From Rhynochetos jubatus (taxonomy: Eukaryota; Chordata; Aves; Eurypygiformes; Rhynochetidae): a stretch of DNA of 64,000 nt. The stretch lies in NCBI GenBank assembly GCA_027574665.1, contig CM050651.1, positions 4,279,501 to 4,343,500 on the forward strand, given 5' to 3'. This document shows, one piece after another, positions 1-12,400 of the stretch. The position numbers and the translations under genes are program-made. The notes under the pieces are model-generated. The model was not told the origin of the DNA. It did not search any database and saw nothing but the letters and a program-made list of their open reading frames with translations. Each line of letters begins with the position of its first letter. Within the stretch, counting starts at the first letter, position 1.

Positions 1-3000
1 ACTACAACAAGATGCTTCAAAATTTCTATAATATTTTCGTAAATGTATACCTGCAACATTGACAGTCTCAGAATATGTTGCTGCTATGATAATGGGTCCC
101 AACTTGGTTTCACGCAATCATGCATCTGCACATATTTGCATGACCTCCTCCATGGGAAAAAAAAAAAAAAAAAAGAGATTTGTTTTCATGAAGCACTATA
201 AGCTTAGAAACACATATTTGGAGTTTTTTGCAAACTGAGGAAAAAATTGGTTCTAAGAAAAGAAATTCAAATGCTTTCTTCAAAATACAGATAAGGGTTA
301 AAAATGCTAAACAAACAGGGTTTCAGTGGCTGCGTTCTTTTGCATATTTTTGTCTTTTTTGTAGTTATTTTACAGATACCACATTCATGTCTTAAGTACC
401 ACCTGCAGCTCATAAAAATAATTAGTCTTACAAACTTGAAAGAACGAAGGAAGTGGGTGTGGATGAGAGGGAAACAAGCACAGGGTGCTGCCTGTGTTGC
501 CTCGCTGCATTAAAACCCATGTCATCTAGCTTGTACTGTGTGTGTTCAGTATAATTTTCCTATGCTATAGTTTTCATGGCTATGGAACCATCAGATACAA
601 GCTTTGAGTAATTGCATAAATGTTAAACAAGCAGGGTAGGGGTCACTGGGTTAATTATTTATCCTGTATGCCTCTGGAAAAGGAAAACAAGATAAACAAC
701 TTTTATTCATCTAAATGAGGCTGCTACTTGTACATAAACTGATACAGCCTCTGCCATTGACAGGGCTGAGTGGGCTATAGTATCACAGGAAGAGGAAAAG
801 GTATAACAGGGTAAAGAAATTGCGTGAATGTCATTGTCATGAATATAGCACTACAGCAGCACTTAACAACACTCATATTTTCTGATGGGAAGATGAACAT
901 TCTACTTCATCTGTTTTTAAGCCAGTCTTTTTTTTCCAAACTAGTTAGAAGTCAGTTTAATACGCACACACACGCCTCCTAAATGTAAAAAGTGAGAGGA
1001 TAGTTTGTTCTATCCAGGCATATTGCTATGGTTGCCTTTCAGCCCATTCATTATGCTTTTCCTTCTTCACATGAAATAAGGTTAAAACTCTAGTCTAGGC
1101 ATACCTGTCATAACTGGCATAACAGAAATGAAAGGGTTGAGATATTTTTATATCAGTATTTTAAAAAGTCATCATCTACTTCAATTGTGCTGAAATTTGG
1201 AGCTCCCATGGGACAGCTGGGTAGATTTGTGTTCCAGTGTTTTGGTTAAATGAGAAGAAAGTTCCTGATAAGCAAAGTAACAAAATCCACTCCCTGAGAC
1301 GTATATATTTATGTATTTACTTTGCTGTGGATGACAAAAAGTATGCCTGTGTAGGCACACCTTGAAAACAGGGCAGAACTTGCACTGAGACCCATGCAGC
1401 TGGGAACCAGCAGCAGACTGGAAGCAGTAGCTGATTTAGCACGGCCAAAAATCTGCGCCTGCCCCAGATGGTCTCATGTACGGAGGCTTACCCAATTCCC
1501 ACCTGATACCTACTACCTTCAGGGGGAATCAGCACTGAAAACAGCTTTCTAAAAAAGGATAAGTAGTCTCAGTAGGTGTAAGCCTAGCCTAAAAACATAT
1601 GGGCAGACAGGGTAGCCAAGGAGCTTTGTAGCCTGCTGGTTTTCACATGGTGTGGGTGACTCAAAGGGATGTGCAACAGCTGTTGAGCCTCATCCTTCTG
1701 TATCTCCTCACCAGCCAGCATCAAATTGCATCCAAATACTGACAGGGATCCTGAAATGGAAAAGGGATAACAAGCATCTGCCTGAGGCCCAGGTTTTCAG
1801 TATGGGAAAACATAATCTAAGCACACCGTAAGACACGGAAGGTACTCTGTTTTAACAAGAAACGCAAGCGGTGTGCTTACCTGTAAAGACATTTGGAAGG
1901 ACTGAAGGAGGATTTAGAGGGAAGTAGCAGGGGAAAATTAGTTTGTATTGCTGGAAAGGAGGAAGGATGGAAAGGGCTGAGTTGTAGGGGAGAGAGAAGA
2001 GAGAAGTACAAGCAGTAGAAGTTAGAGTCAGGTATCATCTGAGTCCCATCTTTTCCCATTTTTGTTCTGGAATATGTATAGTCTGTTCCTCTGGTGTGTT
2101 TATGCCTCCCTTATGTCCTTTGGTATGAGCTGCAAGTATGGGATGGTAATAGCATTTTTCAAGAGGAGAGTATCTCTTCCCAGGCCCCCAGTATGCAGTT
2201 ACTGGTGAGGCTCACAGGGGGACAAGGAGGATTGAGAGGCCCTTTGACCCTTGGGTCAAAGCAGAGCACTTTCCTTTGAGTCCTGTAGGAGAACATGAAA
2301 GGACTTTTTAGCCTTTTCTTTTGGTCCTAATAATTTTCTTACTTGGTTGTATCTTCTGAGAAATATTTCTGTAACTTGTATTCAATCCTAGCTTGCTAGT
2401 TTTAGTTTACAGCTGCTGGATTTCTTGTATCAAAAGTGATACCTGCAGAAAATCTTATCCACCTATGTTAAATGCACGAGAGGAGATTTCACCACTTTGA
2501 AAATACACTCTCGTGCTAGAGAGCTTTAAATGTAGCAGGGTTATTCAAAGTTCCTATGTGTAATGCAGTGCTAGGGAAGAAAAAAGGCTTAAAACTATTC
2601 TTTGTATGACTGATTGTTAATGACCCCAGCTGAAATCAAATAATCAACAAATTTACATACTAATTTTGAAGTTTAATATACTCTTGTGTTCACACTCAAT
2701 TTTCAACATTCAGTGCGTTAAAGGAGAAAAGTCTAAAGCTGTACTTAGAATGAATTATTGTTGGTGGCAACAATGAAATTAAAATCTTCAGTAGGTGTAT
2801 TACGTACTTCAGAGATTCATAATTACTTAGTACTCATTCTGTAAAGTAGTTGGTAAAGATTTTTCTTTCTTATTTTTGGACTGTTAGTTTATAGGGTCTT
2901 TTCTCTACACCCACTCTGAACACATTTAGGCACATAATACCTGTTTTTTTCAATATTGTTCAGGCATGTAGGCATATAAAATGGAGTACCACAGTATGAG

Positions 3001-4820
3001 TAATTTATACCCACAAGTAAATTGGGGTCCCAAAATTGCATTTGCAAGTTTATAAGCAGTTTTCCTTTAAAAGTAAGGTTGACTGTCATAAAATACATTA
3101 GTAATTTTGCCCCCAAGCATGCATAGCTTGTTGTTCTGTTCTGGAAACTCCAAGCAAAAAACAAATCCTTTTTATTGACAAAGTATGTGAAGTTATGTTA
3201 GAATGAAGTCCTACTGAGACCTAATCTATCCAGGCTCCTTTTGGTGTAGCGCAAAGAACCACAGCATACTATACTCATAGATAAGTAGGATCCCACTGTG
3301 ATTTTCTAGGACTCTGAAAACAGACAAATCCTTATCTTTGAAATTTATATTAGTGTAATGTACAGAAGCAGGGGTTGATTCTGGCTGAAAATATGGCAGA
3401 TGCTATTCATAACTGCAGTCTGTCCCTTTTATCAATGCAGTTTCATTGTCTATGGAACTGGAAAGCTTAAGTAATGCTCTTAATTTCTTTCAGATCTTAA
3501 CTTCTAATGAAATGTACTTATCCACAAACATGTTCTACTTACTAATATTTTTTTTCTTATCTAATTCTTTTGTAACTGCTGCCATGATTTGTTGTTAATA
3601 GTGTGTCAGCTCCAAGAAAATGAGTTCTCTGGAATTCTGTATTTGATAAATGCACAACTTGGTGCCCCCAGGGAGAGTAGGAGAAGACAAAAGTAACTAG
3701 ACCCTTGACAAGTTATGGATACATTTGTAGCAGATATGGAAAAAAATAAGCATCAGTAGATGAATTTCTTCTTTCACCAGTCCTATTGATCAGTAGCAGG
3801 AAAAATTGCTCTTTAGAAAAAATAAGATTTAGAAACATATCTGAGAGATTTTCTGAAATGCCTTTTTTTTTTTTTTTTTAATTGCATAGATATATAAAGG
3901 CAAACAGTAGGAAACTAACCTTTTCAGAGTTCTTGTCACATGGTGAAACTATCTGGTACCCACTAGTTTTATTGATAATTTTCTTATGAAACTTACATGA
4001 TTTTCTCAAAGTAATTTTTGTATGTGAGGAAAGGCAGGGAAAAGGTCTTGGCCTCTGCAATAGATACCATTCATTTTGTCACCTGTAAACCATATTTCTT
4101 AGTTGACAGCTTTTTTGGCATGCTTACTAGCGTTGTAACACGGATAAGAAATCAGCACCACCTGTTAACAAACTGTGTGCATATTTGTCTTATATTTTTC
4201 CTGGGTTTAGAATTGTTCTCTGGCCTTTAATATTCTGTGTTGGAGATAATCCAAATATGCTATGACATTTCAGAAAAGAAGTCCAGCAAAAATGCAAATT
4301 TAACAATACAGAGGAAAAAAACCCATTTCTTTTTCTGTGATGTTATACATCCTCGACACTGGTTGAAACAGGATTCATAATAAATATAGAACTTCACTTA
4401 GGTGATTGATGGAAACCTGATTTGTAAAAGAAAATAAGCATACACTGAGACAAAAGCATCAACCTCAAATTATAATTTTCTATATTTCAAGTGCTTCAAA
4501 CCTTAATGTTCTCTATTATAGAATATATTTATCTTACATGTAAAAATTCCAGAATTCTGCCTTCTTTTTGTCATTTGTTATTCCTTAGTTTTATGTAACT
4601 TGTACAGATGTAACTCTCTGATCTCATTTTACCTTGACTTACACTTGTACAATCTCATTAAAGCTGCATGGGTTTAAGATAGGGCAGATCCAACCTGTTG
4701 TCCTATAATATTTTCTGAGCTGGCTTTTGACCGAATGGAGCTCTAATCGCTGCATTTCCTTGGACTACTTAACCAAGAGTCATATTCTAAGTCTTCTTTC
4801 AATTATAGTGGGGTAGCTGG
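1..4820. other. AT-rich non-coding DNA, no gene seen
   Basis: This stretch holds no recognisable exon, RNA gene or recent transposon. Open frames are at most about 90 codons and have no domain signature. It contains an A18 run at 157-174, a T17 run at 3863-3879 and a perfect hairpin-type palindrome at 2242-2261. The part at 1370-1560 is a little more GC-rich than its surroundings and could be an old repeat, but I cannot assign it. Confidence 0.6.
2242..2261. repeat. perfect 9+2+9 bp palindrome with GGGTCA half-sites
   Basis: The sequence CTTTGACCCTTGGGTCAAAG has two 9-bp arms that are exact reverse complements, separated by TT. The arms contain GGGTCA half-sites pointing away from each other with a 2-bp spacer. 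That arrangement is known for nuclear-receptor everted repeats, since GGGTCA is a variant of the AGGTCA half-site. There is no gene nearby to give it a target, so a regulatory role is only an inference. Confidence 0.5.
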
Positions 4821-4905
4821 CTGAACCTCTCTGCCTACCCATTTGTAAAATGGTGCTGAGTCTTTACTGACTTCTGTCATGGAGGCTTAAATAGATACAG
4901 TTTAT
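4821..4905 (+). mobile_element. MIR / CORE-SINE fragment
   Basis: The run from an AACCTCT-like block through CCCATTTGTAAAATGG (4838-4853) to GGAGGCTTAAATAGATAC follows the order of the conserved 3' half of MIR: 'cctcagtttccccatctgtaaaatgggg ... gttgtgaggattaaatgag' is how the family reads. Both landmark motifs are present at about the right spacing, with many substitutions. MIRs are very old tRNA-derived SINEs that survive as short fragments in amniote genomes. The fragment is dead and lacks the Pol III promoter half. An RM/Dfam comparison would settle it. Confidence 0.6.
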
Positions 4906-7900
4906 ATGGTTTAAACTATGGCTGAATGCTTTCAAAATTGAAGGCAGTTTGTAAGTATTAGTGGAAGAGGTCTAGTTTAGCCTGTAAGAGCAGAGTGTGA
5001 CTGCACAGGGAATAAATAACCTGCCTTGCCCTTGGATAGGAGATTTCTTGTGTATTTCGGACCATATGGAGAAGTATTATGTCACTATATATCTACACAG
5101 ACATCTGAGTGTATGTGCGTGTGTCTCTACATAAATTTATACATTTAAAAAATCTTTTTCTATGATGGCATGTAGCATGTTCTGTTAGTTAATATTCCAA
5201 GTTTAGAAATAAAAATATATAAAAAATACACTCCTATTTATCCACATAATTTGCCCTGCTGGCTTTATGGAAAACTGATAAATATTGGGAGCCAGTCCCA
5301 TAGAATCTCACTGAACTTCTGAATGAAGCTCCTGGTAAGTTTCAGGTGAAATCTCCACGACCCCAGAGATGAGACTATATGACTTCACATAGAAAAATCA
5401 GAGAGCGAGTACGCATTTCTAAGAGAGAATGTTCAAAGAAGCTGCTATCAAAAGTAGCAACAACAAAGTAGAAATTTATGAAGCATTTATCAAATGGCTA
5501 ATATGACAGTAGGAAAAGATCAGAGTTGATGTAAAAACTGGTACCTTAAGGAACGGGTAACACTCTGGTCATGAAGACCATGACTTTGCCTTAAGTATCT
5601 TTAAAGTATTACTTAACTATTGCTCTTACCTGTGAGGAATCATAGAAACAACAGTCATCTAAAATACCACACACAAAGCAGGCAGAGGTATTTAAGTGAA
5701 GAGCTACCTTAAAATTAGTTACTGGGCTGAATGTAAGAGTTTCTCTTCAACCTGACCAGAGCAGGAGAGCTGCCATGCAGTGAAGCTATTGTTGCAATGA
5801 CAGCATAAATACATAACAAAGAATACATCGACAGATTTCACAGTATTGAATTGGTATCTCTTCATTGTCTATGTTGGTGATGTAATGTGAGCCAAGTTTC
5901 CATTTTAAAGTAAGTACTGTTTAGTGAGAAGCCAGCAACAGTATTTCCTAAAACATTTCTTTCTTTCGGTTGCTAACCTAAAAAGCAAATGAAACAATTT
6001 AAATGCAATTTTGGGAGAACAAAATACAGCCAGAATAAGAAACTGTAAGTTGAGTTTCATCCTAGTGTGATTTAAAATAGCTGAATTATAAACTACTTAA
6101 ATAACACATGGATGATGGGAATGGGCACAGAATGGTGCTGTCAGTTTGATACTGAATTGCTACAATTGTGATAGAGAATATACTCAAGCTTTCATTCAAC
6201 AGAATAATATTTGCCTGAAATCTGCAGGGGGTTTTGTGATACCCACAAATGTGTCAGCCACAAAAGCCTAGAACAGCGTTATAATCAATCATATCTGTTG
6301 ACCTTTGCAAGTGAGGGGCTCTGAATTTGGCAATTGTATGCCTGCAGACCCAACCATGGTACCTCAATTGAGTAATACTTAAAGCTTTTGTAAAGATTTT
6401 GCTTAAGCAGAGACATGATCAAAGTCCTCCCAAAATATGTGTGTTTTTCATAGATCAAATTTCAGCTCTGTTTTGGATCAGCAAAGTTCTAAGTGTGATT
6501 TGAGCCTATAAATAACCACAGGAGGTTTTTACCATTGATTTGAGTGGTCTTCGGATAACACTCTGTGTGTATCAACACTTTTCATGCAGCATGTAAAATT
6601 CATTTTATCTTAAAGTTTATGCATAATTTAAACTGAAAAACACCCTGGTAACTGGCTTACTGTTTATTTTTATCTTCTGTTCCCCTCGCATCTGTGGTCT
6701 ATGCTTCTGTTTTTCACGTGTTTTTTTCTAGGGATTTTCTTTCTTCTCTAGTGTATAATACTGTTGGGTTGTTGTTATTGTTGCTGCTGGTTTTAACATC
6801 CTTCTTAATCCATTTAATCCCCCCTCTTTTCTCTTAAATGACTGTTTCTTCTTTTTTCTACCAAACTAATTTTTTTCTGTATCTTCTAACAAACAGTTCC
6901 TACCTACTTCTATCTCATGCCTGTCTAACCCAGCATGACTAGCTCTCCCTTATCTTTCCATCTCATATGTTATGTTCCACTTGTTTTACATGGATCTGCA
7001 GCTCTAGATCCCTATCATTTTCTTATAAAAGACATATTCATCCTCTCCTAAGTATCCACTTTCAAGTTTTCCTCTCTTTTCCACATTTATCTCAATTATT
7101 ACTTCAATCGTCTTGAAAAAAACACATACACTCACAAAAAGCTAAAATTTTGTAACTCTCACATCAAAATATTATTTTTGTAACTTCTAAACTCCACTCC
7201 ACCAATTCCTTCTCCTTTTGAATACATTTGCCCCATTTTCCTATAATCCAATATACTGTTTAACACTTTGTTTGAAGACAGAGTTTCCATTGGGATGTTA
7301 ATCCCTAATATAGAAGTTTAAATGATAAAAAATGTGATTTTTATCAGAAATCAATAATCTAATGCTTAAATCCCTACTTGCATTCAGTCAAACGTCACAC
7401 AGAGCTTAATATGAATCGGGATTCTGCTCTGAAAGACTCTCCAATAGTCAAGATCTTTCATTGAAACACAAAGAATTTATGTAGAATGTAAATTGTGAAG
7501 AAACAGTCAGAAGAAAATATGTAGTTATTTAAAACGGTATTTATTTCTTTAATCTAAGTGTAATCACCCTGGAAAGATGCAGCTTTTTGGACATGACCAG
7601 CCCAAGCTTGTGATCCAGTGGACCTTTGAGAATGAAGTTCTATGATATACAATTCTGTTGTTAAAAAATCATAATCAACAATGGAAAAAAAAAATCAGTG
7701 AAATAACTAGCTCAACTCATCATAACAGGAAGGATTTGGCTACTCTAAGACACACATACAGATGTTTATATATAGGTTTGTCTAGAAGGACCTTAAAAAT
7801 TATGCAGTATTATTTGTTGTTTCCATGCTAGACAAACATTAACAGATACATAATACTTATGAGAAGAAAGTTAGTATTAATCACAGAAATGGCTTTACCA

Positions 7901-8039
7901 ATTTCAAAATGGTGTTTTCTTAAACAAGTTTTTGTGCTATTACATATAACATGCAGAAACACCCAGTTATACTGCAACGCTCCAGCATGTCAGCACTTTC
8001 AAAAGAATTTGGCTAGTGTATTTAAGCAGACTTGATTAG
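4906..8039. other. non-coding DNA with a pyrimidine-rich block
   Basis: There is no gene or recognisable RNA. From about 6660 to 7260 the plus strand is strongly C+T-rich and poor in G, unlike the sequence on either side. The remainder is ordinary AT-rich DNA. Short TATATA-type runs occur near 5085-5230 and have no further structure. Confidence 0.55.
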
Positions 8040-8100
8040 GGACTAAGTCCCAGTTTCTCAAAGGTGGTTAAGTACCTAAGTCCCACGGAAATCAATCTAC
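8040..8100 (+). mobile_element. ancient amniote dispersed repeat fragment
   Basis: The stretch reads CCCAGTTTCTCAAAGG, then GGTTAAGTACCTAAGTCCCA, then GGAAATCAAT. This parallels a repeat common in turtle and crocodile genomes whose core reads '...cctcaaaggtatttaggcacctaactcccattgaaatcaatggg...'. The order and spacing of the three blocks agree. That repeat is palindromic and non-autonomous in style, and I do not want to give it a family name from memory. Only about 60 bp is left, so the assignment is moderate. Confidence 0.45.
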
Positions 8101-9124
8101 CTATATATGAATATATAAAATGGCTATGAAGATATATTTCGGTACAAAATTCATTTTGTGTGTTTGCTCACCACTGTGGCAAGTATAGCAAGGTTAAACC
8201 CTATTACTGTTAATTATTACCTTAAATTATTTAAAGGGTTTTTTTTAAATATGTGATGTCAGCATAAAAAAAAAGAGAAACTACTAGAGGCGACCTAAAA
8301 TTTGTATAGTAAATTTATGATATTTTATTAAATTACCTTGAAAATTTAGCCTGTATGGGATACAGATATTAACATAATAATTATAGTTGCTTGACATTTC
8401 CCAAAACTTATTATTTTCTCAAACAGCAGTCCTAGTCAGAAATCTGAGGTAATTTAGATGAGAAATAATCAAACCAGTAATAAAACTTTAAACCACAATT
8501 CTTTTTAGAGTTATTCTTGACTTCCTCTATGTTAATTCACACTTTTCTAAGTATACTTGTTAAAAAGAACTTTTAATATTTACTAGTGAATTTCAACAGA
8601 AACAGCCTATCCTGTATTCTGCTGCTGTAAGTTTCCTTTTCTCTTTGTCATGGCAATCAACACCTTATATATTGAACAGCTCACATGAAGAAGCAAATGG
8701 AAAGTTGAGACACTGTATGTGAACTGCAGCAATCAGACATAACGAAGTTTGCTTGTTTTCTCTCTTTGTACTTCAGCCATAGAACCAGCATCTAGAGCAA
8801 GTGTTCAGTGCTCCATCCTGCTTTTAACTCTTTGTAGAAATGAAAGAAAAAACCCAAACAAACAGGAAAACCTCCCTCCACTACAAGAGTTAAATATGTG
8901 TCTACTTAGTTTTGTGTCTTTTAATCCATTATTTATTCATGCAAGGACATTTTCTATGATACCAAGGCTATTTAATTTCCCTTAAAAGTCTTTTGTGAGG
9001 GATTCCCTGAAGTCTTGTGGAATGGTGTGTCATTGAGGTGGCTCCATGTGCTCCAATAGGTTTTTGAAGCAGGGGTTCCCTTCACAAAAAACATGCAGAC
9101 TCTCTCATGGTGTACTGTATGTAT

Positions 9125-9440
9125 CCAAGTGAAGTTCCCAACAGGAATCCATACTTTGCTGTTCAGAATATAGATAAACAACATAGAAATTGGTTAAGGA
9201 GTAGGATGACAATGTTGCTGATGATACAAGTTTCTTTGAGGCAGTAAATGCCGGTACCAGCTATAAAATTTGCAGGACATTGTGAGGGAATATGACTTGG
9301 GGGAAAAAAATAAAAGGCAGATGAAAATTAGTATCTCTAAAAAGTATTAACTAACGCACATGGGAAGAATAATGGTAACTTCATATACAAAACAATGAGC
9401 TTTTGCAATTGCAATCACTTAGGAGTGATATCAAAACAGG
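9125..9440 (+). mobile_element. degraded CR1/L3-like LINE, reverse transcriptase region
   Basis: Several landmarks of an old CR1/L3-type LINE occur in the right order on the plus strand: GAAGTTCCCAACAGG near 9131; a TTCAGAATATAGATAAACAA block near 9161, where the family encodes an '...FNIFINDL' stretch; GCTGATGATACA at 9217-9228, which translates to Ala-Asp-Asp-Thr, matching the (F/Y)ADD catalytic motif of the polymerase; GGCAGATGAAAATT at 9316-9329; and GCACATGGGAAGAATAAT at 9356-9373. The reading frame is broken by stops and indels, so this is a fossil and not a gene. Both ends are truncated. I am confident of the LINE RT assignment, less so of the exact subfamily (CR1-L3 versus L2). Confidence 0.7.
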
Positions 9441-12400
9441 TACAAAGAACACAATGCATGTGACATCATACCTTTACATGTTTACATCCATGAACATCTA
9501 AAGAGTAGTCGTTATGAGGTGACTGATTCTGGCTTGCTCTTTCTTAGCAGAGTACCTAAAAAAGCACTTAATTACCTTGTACATGTAGAAGCAGTTTTAT
9601 CATCTTTATATTATCTGTTTGTATTGCCTGAAAAGTGTTAACTTTTCAGTCTGCCGTGTTTCTGCTACAAGTACTTGAGGCTGGTGATTTCTAGATGGAA
9701 AACATCAATGATCATTCAAAAAGGCAAAAAACCCAACCCAACCCAAACCTAATAAGTACAATCAGAAAAGATTCTTGAGGGCAAACCTGTAACTCTTCTT
9801 TCATAACAGTTAATATGTTTAATAAACTGAAACGAAAAGGAAAAACAAAAAGAAGAAAAGATAATCACAGGAAAAAGATGTTTGAATAATGACCACAACC
9901 TTAATGTTCTGGGTAATAAATGTCTTGTAACTTCTTGATAGTTGTTATAAAATATTTAAAGACATTGACTACATATAAAAAAGTTGAAAGGCTGCATAGT
10001 CCATTTTGAAGTTTAATAGTTTCTAGTAAAAGATTTTCCGTTTGCTGGTTGCTTGGGAGCTGACATCAATATAGAAACTTTATGAAAGAGCAAAGTAGGA
10101 TTTAGGAGGATTCTGAACACGCTTATACTGTTATGCTTACCAACAAAGAATCCACAAGGAAAGTAAACTTCATTCATTTAACTGTGAATTTAAATATGTT
10201 AAGAGATTTTACTGAGGAACTTAACAGCAGAAAATTTATTAAACGCTTTATGATCTAGTCTGTTCAGCTTTTTCATCTTTATTCCTATAACTGCTTTTTG
10301 GATCATGAGGAGAAAAACGTTTGGCTACTCTTTTTCAACTCACTCTTCTTCTTCAGTATAAAAGGTAGCAGTGTGGATATTGCCCTCTCAAAAGTATGAT
10401 TTTGGGCTGTGCTCATGATGTAATGATGCTTTGGATGTTGCCCCCCACTTCTGATTTACCCCTGCCTGTGTGCAGGAGGAAGATGGACCTGCTGCTGGTG
10501 AGAGCTTTCCCTCCAAAGCACAGCAGTGGGCACCGCACACTCATTTAACAGCAAGGATCCTTCCTACAGGGGTGTAGGTCCCACACATACCCTCTGGGGC
10601 GCAAACCTATTTTCTTAGTTTTGACCCTATCAACTACATCCCCAAACACTTGGAGGCAGGCAGAACGAAGGTGAGAAATAATTATTAAAATCATGGAGTT
10701 TAGTATTAGGCAAGGCTTAATGAAGACATGGAGTTACACTACTGGAAATGGTTTCAAAAAGAACTCTGTCAGCAGGGAGGGATTCAGCTCCCTAAATACA
10801 GCCATCGAAGAGCTTAATCATCCAGCTTAAGCTAATCACCTTATGTTTTCAGTTACCTGGCTCATTGAATAATTTGGGTGAATATCCCCCAGCTTTCATA
10901 ATGAATTCAAGAGCTAACAAACCTGGTAGGAAGAAAGCTGTCGATAAATGTGATAGATAAGAGTACGGTTTAAGCTTTAATTCTTTTTTAAGCTGTTTTC
11001 CAGTAGTCCTTAAGGTATAGTCCTCCACTTTGCTATTGTCCTACGGATCTTTGTGCTTGATATCATATGCACAAACTATGTTATCTCCATAGTTGTGTTA
11101 ATCGATATCCAGCCTCTTGGATTTGATCCTTTTCTCTTTTTGGTGATGTAGGATGAAAGGCTGATTTAATACAGAGGAAAATTAAAAATAAGTTAAAAAT
11201 ACTTAAAACATGTGCCACTTCTCTTCCCCTCAAGTACAACACAGAGAGAAATGACATCTCATTGCTATCCATTCCTTAGCTTTATTCCACCTTGACAAGC
11301 AGATGTAAAAAGATTTCATGTCATGATGGACAAAATTGTCTTTTTTTTTCCTGTTAGTAACATCTGTACAGTGTTTATTATGATGTCCAAGACATGAGCA
11401 TGGACATTCAGTCATAGTATTTATAATTTAAGATAAAGAATACTAAGGAAAACACTACTTATGAGAGTTGGTAATCTATTCAACAGAAGGACAACTGTTA
11501 GAAGTAGAATAACCTGGTTACCTTGATAGTAAACAGAAGCTGAAATTTCTACATTACTAGTCAGTTAAAAGATACAATATTTTTGCATAGACAACTGGGC
11601 ATTGCAGTCCATTCAAAAGAATGTGTTTCTAGGAGGAGAGAAAAAGTGAATACAACTTGTTTCCTAGGCTAGGGAGCAGTATAGTGCGAAGAATAAAAAA
11701 AGTGGAGATAAAGAACTTAAAAAGAAAATAAAAAACTTCAACCTTTATTCCATTTTGTGATATCTTCTAGATAACCGCTCATCCCAAACTCAAAATAAAA
11801 TACATTTTAGTACATTCTTATGAATATCTTAGAATGGATAACCTTAACCTAAAGCAGGTTTCTGTCATTATGGTTACTCTGAAACTTTTGAGGTATTTTT
11901 GCTGTTATTTGCCTGAGACGCACATATGAAAGTACAAGATAATTCCAAATATTGCAAATAGAGTTTTCCTTAAACTAAACATTTTTTACTCTCTAGAAAA
12001 TGTTTTGTGTTCTTTAGGTATGAACTAGAAATGAAAGGATTATGATGCTTACTTGCTGTTTTTACTGAAATCTAGATTGGTAATTAAAACATGACATAGA
12101 ATAATTGTCTTTCATTCTTCTAAATCTTGTGTCTTTGGCTGCTTGAATTTCAAAGAGTATAACAGAAATAAGTAGTTAATTTATTTTTTCCAACTGATTG
12201 CTGTGCCTCTTACTAGAATAAGCTGGGAAATAGCATCAATTTTAGGGTTTTTTGGGGGGGAGAATGAGCTGAAAGGTTATTAAATACTGTATGGTTATAT
12301 AAATTTATGCAGGTGGATTTCCTCCACATACTTTTAAATCAGTTTTGAAATAAGATACATGGATATAATAAATGGTGAAATCCTCTATGTAAATCTCAAA

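Noticed and set aside
1370..1560. GC-richer stretch as an LTR or gene fragment
   Set aside because: No LTR ends, poly-A signal or recognisable protein; left as unassigned.
9720..9750. CCCAA-type repeat as an interstitial telomere sequence
   Set aside because: Units are CCCAA and CCAAA, not CCCTAA, and only a few copies exist.
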